10,531 nt of DNA from DASUGM01 sp036274055 (GTDB lineage Bacteria; Acidobacteriota; Vicinamibacteria; Vicinamibacterales; SCN-69-37). Positions 1 through 5,929 of the stretch are shown here, piece by piece. Positions within the stretch are counted from its first letter, which is position 1, and each line of letters begins with the position of its first letter. The translations under genes were made by a program, and so were the position numbers. A model generated the notes under the pieces. It was not told where the DNA came from, made no database searches, and saw only the letters and a list, made by a program, of their open reading frames with translations. Location of the stretch: positions 1 to 10,531 of the forward strand of contig DASUGM010000123.1 in the NCBI GenBank assembly GCA_036274055.1. The letters are read 5' to 3'.

Positions 1-822
1 CCAGTCGGCGACGATGCCGGCGCGCTCGCCGCGTTTGCGGCCACTCGGATGCGCGAGGACGTGGACGCCGGCAGTCTCGAGCACACGGAGCAGGCGCTCG
101 GTCTGGTCTTCGGCCGTGCGCAACTTCGCGTGCGGCGCCGCCAGGACCAGGTCGAAGGTCGCGAGTTCTTCGGCGCTCAGGTCGAGCCTGCCGTCGGCGT
201 CGATGTTCGCCTCGACGCCTTTCAAGACCACGAAGTCGCCGTGCCGGGCGTTGATCGCGTCGATTTCGCGATGCTGCGCGACCACGTCCTCGGACGACAT
301 GCCGCCGGCGATCGCGAGTCCGCGCGCGTGATCGGTGATCGCCGAATGCGTGTAGCCGCGCGCGGCGCAGGCACGCGCCAGCGCCGGCAGGGCGAGCGCG
401 CCATCGCTCCAGGTAGAGTGCATCTGGAAATCGGCGCGGTAGTCGGCGATCCTCACGCCGGTCAACGACGGGTCGGCGAGAATGCGCAGCACCTCGGCGC
501 GACTGAAGAACCGGTCCCTCAGCCCGCGCCGGCGATCGACGTCGGCGCGCTTGCCGCTGGCATCGACGGCGCGCTCGACCGTGGTGGACGCGCCCGTGCC
601 GAGCACCTCATCGATGACCCGCTGCGACGACGGGCCGATGCCCGCGATCTTCGGCAGCGGTCCAGCCGCGCGCAGCCGATCGAGTTGCGCCGGCAGCGAG
701 AAGACGGTGGCGGCGGCGTGCCGGTACGCGAGCGCCTTGGGCCGGATCGTCTGAATCGCCGCGAGATCGCCGAGCAGGCCGGCAATTCGGGCGTTCAGGT
801 CGACAGATGACGAACCACTCAC
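1..822 (-). CDS. PolX-like HhH + PHP-domain phosphoesterase, C-terminus cut by window edge
   Basis: The minus strand is open from the window edge to a GTG at 822 (274 codons, no stop). Residues 8-85 resemble the first helix-hairpin-helix domain of family X DNA polymerases: an AYRHAA segment and LPKIAGIG at about 56-63, then DEVLGTG. A PHP domain follows almost at once, with MHSTWSDG from 134, ITDH ending at His165, GVEANI around Glu204, a His at 231 and HPSGR from His258. The usual PolX nucleotidyltransferase palm is absent, because only about 45 residues separate the two parts. PHP domains hydrolyse phosphoesters with bound metals, and in PolX this gives 3'-5' exonuclease or AP-endonuclease activity. 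The first PHP motif reads QMH instead of HxH. The GTG has a GGGA 8 nt upstream. An in-frame ATG at 879 is an alternative start but has no ribosome site. A DNA-repair role is inferred; another phosphatase activity is possible. Confidence 0.82.
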   Translation of the reverse strand, partial: MSGSSSVDLNARIAGLLGDLAAIQTIRPKALAYRHAAATVFSLPAQLDRLRAAGPLPKIAGIGPSSQRVIDEVLGTGASTTVERAVDASGKRADVDRRRGLRDRFFSRAEVLRILADPSLTGVRIADYRADFQMHSTWSDGALALPALARACAARGYTHSAITDHARGLAIAGGMSSEDVVAQHREIDAINARHGDFVVLKGVEANIDADGRLDLSAEELATFDLVLAAPHAKLRTAEDQTERLLRVLETAGVHVLAHPSGRKRGERAGIVADW

Positions 823-873
823 ACGCGAAGTCCCATCAACAGCAGTAGACGCACCACTGTAGCGGACATCCGT

Positions 874-889
874 CGGCATCGAAATGCCG
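874..889. repeat. Perfect palindrome in the divergent promoter region
   Basis: CGGCAT and ATGCCG form a perfect 6-bp inverted repeat around the loop CGAA. It lies between the divergent PHP and FAD-Rieske genes. Because of the symmetry, each strand carries ATGCCG, creating mirrored candidate start codons at 879 (minus) and 884 (plus). It may be an operator for one or both genes. It may also be chance in GC-rich DNA. Confidence 0.4.
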
Positions 890-931
890 GCACCGAACCG
901 GGCGTGGTACTGGCATTGCAGCGACCGATGC

Positions 932-2443
932 ATGCCCGCCTACTGGGACACATCCGGGGCACTGCGTCCGTTTCCCAAGCTCACGCGGGACAGCCGCGCC
1001 GACGTCGTCGTGATTGGGGGGGGCATCACCGGCATCACGACCGCGTTTCTACTCAAACGCGCCGGCAAGACCGTCGTGCTGCTTGAACGCGGCAAGCTCG
1101 TCACCGGAGATACCGCCTGCACCACGGCGCATCTCACCTGCGTCACGGACACCCGCCTCAGCCAGCTGGTCAAGTCGTTTGGCGCCGACCACGCGCGCGC
1201 GGTCTGGGACGCGGGTCTTGCGGCAATCGCGCAAGTCGCCGACCTGGTTGCATCGGAACAGATCGACTGCGGGTTCGCGTGGGTGCCCGGTTATCTTCAT
1301 CTCCGTGGCCCGCAGCCGCCCGCAGACGCCGACGTCCAGGATCTGCGCGCCGAGGCCGAGCAGGCGGCCGATCTCGGCTTCGACGCCGAGTTCGTCGAGC
1401 GCGCGCCGCTGGTGGACCGTCCGGCGGTCGAAATCCGCGATCAGGCGCGGTTTCACCCGCGGCAGTACCTCTCGGTGCTGATCCAGGCGATCGAAGGCGA
1501 CGGCTGCGCGATTTACGAACACGCGTCGGCCGACACGGTCGAGACCGATCCGCTGGCGGTGGTCGTCGGCGATCACCGCGTCCATTGCGACGACGTCGTG
1601 GTCGCGACGCATAATCCGATTGTCGGCAAGGCGGGGTTAATCGGCGCGACGCTGCTGCAAACCAAGCTCGCGCTCTACACGAGTTACGCTGTCGCGGGAA
1701 AAACGCCGCCCGGCGCGATCCCGGACGCGCTCTACTGGGATACCGGGGATCCATACCGGTACTTGCGCATCGATCGCCGGAAGGGTTTCGACGTCGTGAT
1801 CCTCGGCGGCGAAGATCACAAGACCGGTCAAGTCGAAGACACCTCGGCGCAGTTCGACGCGCTGACGGCGGCGCTCCGAGAGATCGCGCCGGACGTCGAG
1901 GTCAGCTGGAAATGGTCCGGGCAGGTCATCGAAACCAACGACGGACTGCCCTTCATCGGCGAAATGGCGGCGCATCAGTTTGCCGCGACCGGCTTCTCGG
2001 GCAACGGCATGACCTTCGGCACGCTCGCCGCGATCATGGCCCGCGACGCGCTGACCGGTGTCGAGAATCCTTGGCGTGAGCTCTTCGAACCCGGGCGCAC
2101 CAAGATTCGCGGCGGCCTCTGGGACTACCTCAAGGAAAACAAGGACTATCCGTACTACATCATCCGCGACCGTTTCGCCGGCGCCGACGGCAAGTCGACG
2201 CGCGCCGTGCCCCGCGGTTCCGGCAAGATCCTCGAGCTCGATGGCAAGCGCGTCGCCGCCTATCGTCACCCAAACGGCTCGCTCTCGCTCCGCTCAGCGG
2301 TCTGCACCCACATGGGCTGCATGGTCGGGTGGAACGACGCCGAGAGCACCTGGGATTGTCCATGTCACGGCTCGCGATTCAGCAAGACCGGCGACGTGAT
2401 TGCCGGCCCGGCGGAGGCGCCGCTGGCGACGCTGGATGAGTGA
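932..2443 (+). CDS. DAO-family FAD-dependent oxidoreductase with C-terminal Rieske [2Fe-2S] domain
   Basis: Translation from ATG 932 gives 503 residues. An N-terminal Rossmann motif (DVVVIGGGITG, Gly-rich loop at 29-34, acidic Glu52 ending the second strand) binds FAD. GLPFIGE and the ATGFSGNGMTFG stretch near residues 331-360 are typical of the C-terminal FAD contact of D-amino-acid-oxidase/GlpD/PuuB-type enzymes. From about residue 405 a Rieske domain follows. CTHMGC supplies Cys458 and His460, and CPCHGS supplies Cys476 and His479. Cys463 and Cys478 match the disulfide pair of bc1-type Rieske proteins. The enzyme probably oxidises an amine or amino-acid-like substrate and passes electrons through the cluster; the substrate cannot be read from sequence. 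No signal peptide is seen. An upstream in-frame ATG at 884 adds 16 residues (MPAPNRAWYWHC...) that look non-homologous. Family members usually begin close to MPxYWxxSG, so 932 is preferred. Neither start has a strong ribosome site. Confidence 0.9.
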   Translation: MPAYWDTSGALRPFPKLTRDSRADVVVIGGGITGITTAFLLKRAGKTVVLLERGKLVTGDTACTTAHLTCVTDTRLSQLVKSFGADHARAVWDAGLAAIAQVADLVASEQIDCGFAWVPGYLHLRGPQPPADADVQDLRAEAEQAADLGFDAEFVERAPLVDRPAVEIRDQARFHPRQYLSVLIQAIEGDGCAIYEHASADTVETDPLAVVVGDHRVHCDDVVVATHNPIVGKAGLIGATLLQTKLALYTSYAVAGKTPPGAIPDALYWDTGDPYRYLRIDRRKGFDVVILGGEDHKTGQVEDTSAQFDALTAALREIAPDVEVSWKWSGQVIETNDGLPFIGEMAAHQFAATGFSGNGMTFGTLAAIMARDALTGVENPWRELFEPGRTKIRGGLWDYLKENKDYPYYIIRDRFAGADGKSTRAVPRGSGKILELDGKRVAAYRHPNGSLSLRSAVCTHMGCMVGWNDAESTWDCPCHGSRFSKTGDVIAGPAEAPLATLDE

Positions 2444-2453
2444 GTAACTCATC
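2435..2453 (+). terminator. Small hairpin over the stop codon of the FAD-Rieske gene
   Basis: GATGAGT and ACTCATC form a perfect 7-bp stem with loop GAGTA, and the TGA stop (2441-2443) lies inside it. There is no T-tract directly after it, so it is a weak terminator candidate at best. It abuts the much longer inverted repeat that starts at 2451. Confidence 0.3.
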
Positions 2454-2575
2454 GACAGCACCGTGAAGGAGCGTGAAGGAGTCTGTAGGAGCGTGAAGGT
2501 GATCTGATTTTTTCGAAACCACTGCTCCTGCACGCTCCTGAATCTTCCTTGACGCTCCTTCACGGTGCTGTCGAT
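2451..2575. repeat. Long imperfect inverted repeat; each arm is four 10-bp units
   Basis: The outer arms, 2451-2474 and 2552-2575, are perfect reverse complements over 24 bp. Imperfect pairing continues inward to about 2499 and 2527, leaving a 27-nt loop that contains a run of six T. Each arm is a tandem array of period 10 on the unit GTGAAGGAGC. The left arm has units at 2463, 2473, 2483 and 2493. The right arm, read on the minus strand, has four units with more changes (for example GTCAAGGAAG, ATTCAGGAGC, GTGCAGGAGC). The element sits between convergent genes ending at 2443 and 2726. It could be a bidirectional terminator, a REP/MITE-type dispersed element, or a substrate for hairpin-processing enzymes. 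No coding potential matches the neighbouring codon use. Confidence 0.85.
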
Positions 2576-2725
2576 CGCAGTCGAGATGACTCTTTGGACA
2601 TTCCCCTTTTTGGCTATTGTTGGGGGGAGTATGGTGCGACATTCTCACGCCGCACGCGCGGATGTTCGCGCGCTCCCTTGCCGGCCATCGACCAGGCGCC
2701 TACCCGTCTGGCCGGTGGCTGTCGT
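2576..2725. other. Intergenic segment with an AT-richer island and two short stem-loops
   Basis: No supported gene lies here. A locally AT-richer stretch at 2586-2620 contains TTGGAC (2594-2599) and TATTGT (2615-2620), only 15 nt apart, which is too close for a good sigma-70 promoter. A G-rich GGGGGGAG then directly precedes ATG 2631, which opens a 32-residue reading frame to 2729. That frame is Arg/Pro/Val-rich and overlaps the end of the minus-strand gene. Two short stems follow: CGCGCG at 2655-2660 with 2667-2672, and CCGGCCA at 2681-2687 with TGGCCGG at 2709-2715. They lie just downstream of the minus-strand gene and could help end its transcript, although neither is followed by a T-run on that strand. 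Confidence 0.4.
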
Positions 2726-3094
2726 CTAAGACTCTCGTACCCAGGTTTCCGCCGTGGCCGGGTCTTCGAACACCCCGACGCGCCACCAGCCGGCGACACA
2801 GAACGCGAATGCGCGTGCGGCGCCCAGCGTTTCGTCCGAGCCGACGACGAGGGCGCGACGCGCCATCGAGTTTTCGCTGAACATCCGCCGGGCGTAGTCG
2901 GCGAGGGACAGGATGTCACGCTGGGAGAAGCCGCTGATGTCGGCGCCGGTGGCGTCGATCAGCTCCGGCACGTGATGGCGGCCGTGTCGGTGAACGTCCG
3001 CCAGATAACTCTCGAATTCCGAAACCGTGACCACACCGGTGGCGGTCGTGCGAAGGAGCCGGTCGGTCGGATCTGGCTGCAGCTGAATCGGCAT
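2726..3094 (-). CDS. SpoIIAA/STAS-like domain protein
   Basis: This gene encodes a 122-residue single-domain protein starting MPIQLQPDPTDRLLRT. The pattern fits the SpoIIAA-like/STAS family found as small stand-alone cytosolic proteins. It has an initial strand with TGVVTVSEFESYL, a central PELIDATG, a helix with LADYARRMF, then RRALVVGSDETLGAARAF and a final VGVFEDPATAETWV. Family members often act as partners or sensors in stress or sigma-factor control, but the partner is unknown. No anti-sigma kinase or phosphatase lies nearby. The ATG at 3094 follows a GGAGG about 11 nt upstream, slightly long but usable. A longer in-frame extension to 3574 exists, but its sequence lacks family character and crosses a divergent coding gene, so it is rejected. 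The gene is transcribed towards the long inverted repeat at 2451-2575. Confidence 0.82.
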   Translation of the reverse strand: MPIQLQPDPTDRLLRTTATGVVTVSEFESYLADVHRHGRHHVPELIDATGADISGFSQRDILSLADYARRMFSENSMARRALVVGSDETLGAARAFAFCVAGWWRVGVFEDPATAETWVRES

Positions 3095-3120
3095 TGGGGA
3101 GAATGCCTCCGATGCACCGC

Positions 3121-3149
3121 ACGATAGGACACCCGACGCGACTATCCAA
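3121..3149 (-). promoter_or_regulatory. Possible sigma-70-type promoter for the STAS-like gene
   Basis: Read on the minus strand, TTGGAT (3149-3144) and TATCGT (3126-3121) are separated by exactly 17 nt and lie 27 nt upstream of ATG 3094. Each hexamer differs from consensus at several positions, so this is a candidate only. The GGAGG ribosome site would lie inside the resulting short leader. Confidence 0.35.
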
Positions 3150-3214
3150 TAGCCCGAATGTGGTGAAATCGCGCTCCGCCAACTTCTTCGCCTGATGGAC
3201 GTCTCAAGGCTCGG

Positions 3215-3472
3215 ATGGCAGGGACGAGCCGCATTGCGGTCGACATCGCGCTGGCCTTGCAGCATCGCTTCCGCGACGTCGCCGCGGTGGAAGTCCTGCA
3301 CGGCGGGCTCAAGACCGGGGTGTCGATCGCCGTGGACTACCGCGGCCAGCAGCGCGAGTTCCGGTGTTTCCCGCGCGGGCGATCGGTGGCGGTGCTCGTC
3401 GATGCGCTGACCCACGAGATCGTCGCCTGGATGGCGACGGTCGTCAAAGAGCGCGACGAGCCTTTCGCCTGA
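3215..3472 (+). CDS. Small protein of unknown function (85 aa)
   Basis: I do not recognise this protein. Codon use supports a real gene, because most third positions are G or C, unlike random frames of this length. The protein begins MAGTSRIAVDIALALQHRF and ends near VVKERDEPFA. It has alternating hydrophobic segments (AAVEVLHG, VSIAVDYRG, REFRCFPRG) that suggest a few beta strands, followed by an amphipathic helix (VLVDALTHEIVAWMATVV). No signal peptide or clear membrane span is visible, and it has one cysteine. AAGG at 3206-3209, 5 nt before ATG 3215, is a plausible ribosome site. It is divergent from the STAS-like gene and 136 nt upstream of the cysteine-rich gene, so it may have its own promoter. 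An alternative frame starting at 3195 has poor protein character. Confidence 0.6.
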   Translation: MAGTSRIAVDIALALQHRFRDVAAVEVLHGGLKTGVSIAVDYRGQQREFRCFPRGRSVAVLVDALTHEIVAWMATVVKERDEPFA

Positions 3473-3562
3473 TCTCCCGAGGCCGTGCGGTTGCCTACTC
3501 TGGGTCGCCCGGCGCGACTGCGTCGCCACTTCCCTGCCCAATGTGGACGGCGTCAGGCGTCT

Positions 3563-3575
3563 GGTGCCGGGCACC
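3563..3575. repeat. Short perfect dyad upstream of the Cys-rich gene
   Basis: GGTGCC-G-GGCACC is a perfect 6-bp dyad with a single central base, 33 nt before the start of the cysteine-rich gene. Its size and position suit a dimeric repressor site. It is GC-rich and short, so chance is a real possibility. Confidence 0.25.
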
Positions 3576-3608
3576 GGTGTTGCAGATCACACCGCCCGGG
3601 AGAGTGTC

Positions 3609-3842
3609 ATGGCCACGTGCTCCGTCTGCGGCAACGATTACGACAAGACCTTTCAAATCACCGCCGGACACCAAACGTATACGTTCGACAGCTTCGAGTG
3701 CGCGATCCACGCGCTCGCGCCGGTGTGTCAACACTGCGGCTGCCGCGTTATCGGCCACGGCGTCGAAGCCAGCGGCACGATTTTCTGCTGCGCGCACTGC
3801 GCCGACAAGAAAGGCGTCAAGGGCCTCGAGGATCGGGTGTAG
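3609..3842 (+). CDS. Cys-rich metal-binding mini-protein (TRASH/YHS-like plus metallothionein-like)
   Basis: This gene encodes a 77-residue protein with nine cysteines (4, 7, 31, 40, 43, 45, 60, 61, 64) and histidines at 34, 42, 50 and 63. The N-terminal half, CSVCGNDYDKTF...YTFDSFEC, resembles a TRASH/YHS metal-sensing fold. The C-terminal half, with CQHCGC, then FCC and HCA, resembles the zinc finger of prokaryotic SmtA-type metallothioneins. Zinc or another soft metal is the likely ligand, in the cytosol. Roles in metal buffering or redox sensing are inferred. GGGAGAG at 3598-3604 is a good ribosome site for ATG 3609. The stop is 2 nt before the start of the SDR gene, so the two are almost surely co-transcribed. 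I know similar small proteins mainly as unnamed hypotheticals. Confidence 0.85.
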   Translation: MATCSVCGNDYDKTFQITAGHQTYTFDSFECAIHALAPVCQHCGCRVIGHGVEASGTIFCCAHCADKKGVKGLEDRV

Positions 3843-3844
3843 CC

Positions 3845-4876
3845 ATGCGCGATTCGACGCGGTGGTTCGGGATCGCCGCCGTCGCGGCGCTGGGGGCGAC
3901 GCTGGCGCGACGGTCGCGCGCCGGCAGCTTTCGTGATCAGGTCGTCCTGATCACCGGCGGCGCCCGCGGACTCGGGCTGGCCATGGCCCGGGAACTGGCG
4001 CCCGAACATCCACGGCTCGTGCTGATGTCCCGGACCATTGCTGAGCTCGACCGTGCTGCCGCCGATTTGACCGCGCGCGGCGCTTCGGTGCGCGTCATCG
4101 TCGCCGATGTGCGCGACCGGCGACGAATGAGCGACGCGATTGAATCCATCGTGCGCCGCCACGGCCGGCTCGACGTGCTCATCAACAACGCCGGCGTCAT
4201 CCAGGCGATGCCGTTCGAACACGCGCAAGTCGAGGACTTCGAAGACTCGCTCGCGACCCATTTCTGGGGACCACTGTTCGCCATCCGCGCCGCGCTGCCA
4301 ATCATGCGGCGCCAGGGCGGCGGCCGGATCGTCAACATCGCGTCGATTGGCGGCCGCATCGGCGTGCCGCATCTCTCGCCCTACTGTGCCGGCAAGTTCG
4401 CGCTGGTCGGACTGTCCGAGGCGCTCCATGCCGAGGTCGCGAAGGACAACATCGCCGTGACGACCGTCACGCCCGGCCTGATGCGCACGGGATCGCATCG
4501 CAACGTTGTCGTGCGCGGCCAGCGTCGACGCGAAGCCCGATGGTTCGGCCTGGCCAGCGCGACCCCGATCTCGTCGATGTCGGCGTCGCGGGCGGCACGT
4601 CAGATCGTCGCCGCGATTCGGGCGAATCGCGCGCGTGTCACGCCGGGCATCCAGGCTCGAGCTGGCGAGTTGGCCGACGCGCTGGCCCCGGAACTGGTCG
4701 CCGCGGCGATGACGATGGTGGCCAACGCGGTACTGCCCGGACCGACAGAGGTGGACGGCGATCGCGGCCAGAAATCACGCGCCATCGATCTTGGCTGGGT
4801 GGAATCTCTGCTGCCGTCGGGGGCCGAACGTCGGTTCAACCAGCCGGCGGCCGCGGGCGGCATGATGCCGTACTAA
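3845..4876 (+). CDS. Membrane-anchored short-chain dehydrogenase/reductase (SDR)
   Basis: A classical-type SDR of 343 residues. The N-terminus has a short hydrophobic segment (about 7-21, WFGIAAVAALGATLA) followed by Arg-rich sequence, which suggests a membrane anchor with the enzyme on the cytosolic side. The NAD(P)-binding motif TGGARGLG is at 37-44, NNAG at 114-117, the catalytic Ser is at 167, and YCAGK supplies Tyr180 and Lys184. An Arg at 63 (MSRT) after the second strand favours NADP(H), by family rule. After the core there is a C-terminal extension of about 80 residues, with little similarity to standard SDR motifs, ending RRFNQPAAAGGMMPY. The substrate is unknown. The start ATG 3845 lies 2 nt after the Cys-rich gene. 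The longer frame back to 3485 overlaps that gene and is rejected. Confidence 0.9.
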   Translation: MRDSTRWFGIAAVAALGATLARRSRAGSFRDQVVLITGGARGLGLAMARELAPEHPRLVLMSRTIAELDRAAADLTARGASVRVIVADVRDRRRMSDAIESIVRRHGRLDVLINNAGVIQAMPFEHAQVEDFEDSLATHFWGPLFAIRAALPIMRRQGGGRIVNIASIGGRIGVPHLSPYCAGKFALVGLSEALHAEVAKDNIAVTTVTPGLMRTGSHRNVVVRGQRRREARWFGLASATPISSMSASRAARQIVAAIRANRARVTPGIQARAGELADALAPELVAAAMTMVANAVLPGPTEVDGDRGQKSRAIDLGWVESLLPSGAERRFNQPAAAGGMMPY

Positions 4877-4981
4877 GGGTAGGGACATTCCTATTCAGCG
4901 TGGGCGAGATTGCGCGCGTCATGCCTTCCCGCCCCATCGCCGTGGTACCACGATTGCAGAGTTCCGACGCGGCGCCGCCAC

Positions 4982-5926
4982 ATGTACAACCCGACGTTCA
5001 CACAGCCGAATCACTGGGCCGCCATCCTCGCCGGTGGCGACGGCACTCGATTGCAGCGGTTCACCGAGGCGCTCTTCGGCGACAACCGCCCGAAGCAATT
5101 CTGCCGGCTGCTGGGCCAGCACACCCTGCTCGCGTCGACGCGGATGCGGCTGGCGGGAACTGCTGCGCCGCAGCGAACGCTCGCCATCGTCACCCGCCAT
5201 CATGAGCCGTTCTACCGTGACGAGCTCGCGGCCATGCCGGCGACGCTGTTGATCGAGCAGCCGGGCAACCGTGGCACTGCGGTGGCGATCATCTACGCGC
5301 TGTCACGGATCGCCCGGAGCGATCCGCGTGCGGTGATCGGTCTGTTTCCGTCGGATCACCACTACGAAAACGAGAGTGCGTTCCAGCGGGCGACCGCCGC
5401 CGCCTACGCCCTCGCCTCATGTGAGCCGTCCCGCCTTGTGATTCTCGGCGCGAAGGCCGACCGGCCGGAGACGGAGTACGGCTGGATCGCCCGCGGTCCG
5501 TCACTGGGAATGACCCACGTGACGCGCGGTCACTCCGTGCACGGCGTCCAGCGTTTTCATGAGAAGCCGGATCTGGCCGCCGCGACCGAACTGCTCCGCG
5601 CCGACGCCCTCTGGAACACGTTCGTGATGGTCGGTCACATCTCGGCCTTCGTCGATTTGCTCGCGCGCTCGGCACCGGTGATGCGCAGCGCGTTCGAGTG
5701 GCTGCGCCGCGCGCCCGACCACGAGGCGGAACGTCGGGAAGCCGAGGCACTCTACACGACGCTGCCCTCGATCGACTTCTCGAAGGACGTGCTCAGCCCG
5801 AACCCGGGTCGGTTGTCGGTATTGACGATGGTCGGCGCGGGCTGGACCGATCTCGGGCACGCGTCGCGAATCCAGGCGATCCTCGGAAGCCGGGGGGATC
5901 GCCAGGTAGGTCTCGCGGCGAGCTGA
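4982..5926 (+). CDS. Mannose-1-phosphate guanylyltransferase-like nucleotidyltransferase
   Basis: This gene encodes a 314-residue sugar-nucleotide pyrophosphorylase, which forms an NDP-sugar and pyrophosphate from a sugar-1-phosphate and an NTP. The signature LAGGDGTRL at 16-24 is followed by RPKQF at 36-40, the standard nucleotide and metal site of this family. FPSDHH is at 122-127, EYGWI at 165-169, EKP at 194-196 and WNTFVMVG at 211-218, all as in the ManC/GMP branch. The usual SIDYAVME motif is replaced by SIDFSKDVLS (263-272). The late GWSDLG motif appears as GWTDLG. The cupin isomerase domain of bifunctional ManC is absent. GDP-mannose is the likeliest product, but the altered motif leaves the sugar open. 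ATG 4982 lacks a clear ribosome site; a TTG at 4910 in frame adds non-homologous sequence. TreZ starts 3 nt after this gene's stop. Confidence 0.8.
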   Translation: MYNPTFTQPNHWAAILAGGDGTRLQRFTEALFGDNRPKQFCRLLGQHTLLASTRMRLAGTAAPQRTLAIVTRHHEPFYRDELAAMPATLLIEQPGNRGTAVAIIYALSRIARSDPRAVIGLFPSDHHYENESAFQRATAAAYALASCEPSRLVILGAKADRPETEYGWIARGPSLGMTHVTRGHSVHGVQRFHEKPDLAAATELLRADALWNTFVMVGHISAFVDLLARSAPVMRSAFEWLRRAPDHEAERREAEALYTTLPSIDFSKDVLSPNPGRLSVLTMVGAGWTDLGHASRIQAILGSRGDRQVGLAAS

Positions 5927-5929
5927 GTC

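Noticed and set aside
49..810. Plus-strand open frame of 253 residues opposite the PHP gene
   Set aside because: It is rich in Arg, Gly and Asp without domain character. The minus strand in the same place encodes clear HhH and PHP motifs.
820..863. Minus-strand promoter with TACAGT as -10 for the PHP gene
   Set aside because: TACAGT is acceptable, but the best upstream hexamer at 16 nt (TTCGAT) matches -35 consensus poorly, so the call would be a guess.
2451..2575. CRISPR array or insertion-sequence end
   Set aside because: The 10-bp units are contiguous with no spacers, and there is no transposase gene or target-site duplication visible around the inverted repeat.
2631..2729. Plus-strand 32-residue frame (MVRHSHAARADVRALPC...)
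   Set aside because: The G-rich ribosome-site-like sequence is only 1-2 nt from the ATG, composition is Arg/Pro-rich, and it overlaps the end of the STAS-like gene. It is not strong enough to call a gene.
3095..3574. N-terminal extension of the STAS-like gene to 3574
   Set aside because: The extra sequence has no family similarity and crosses the 85-residue plus-strand gene. ATG 3094 with an upstream GGAGG fits the family start.
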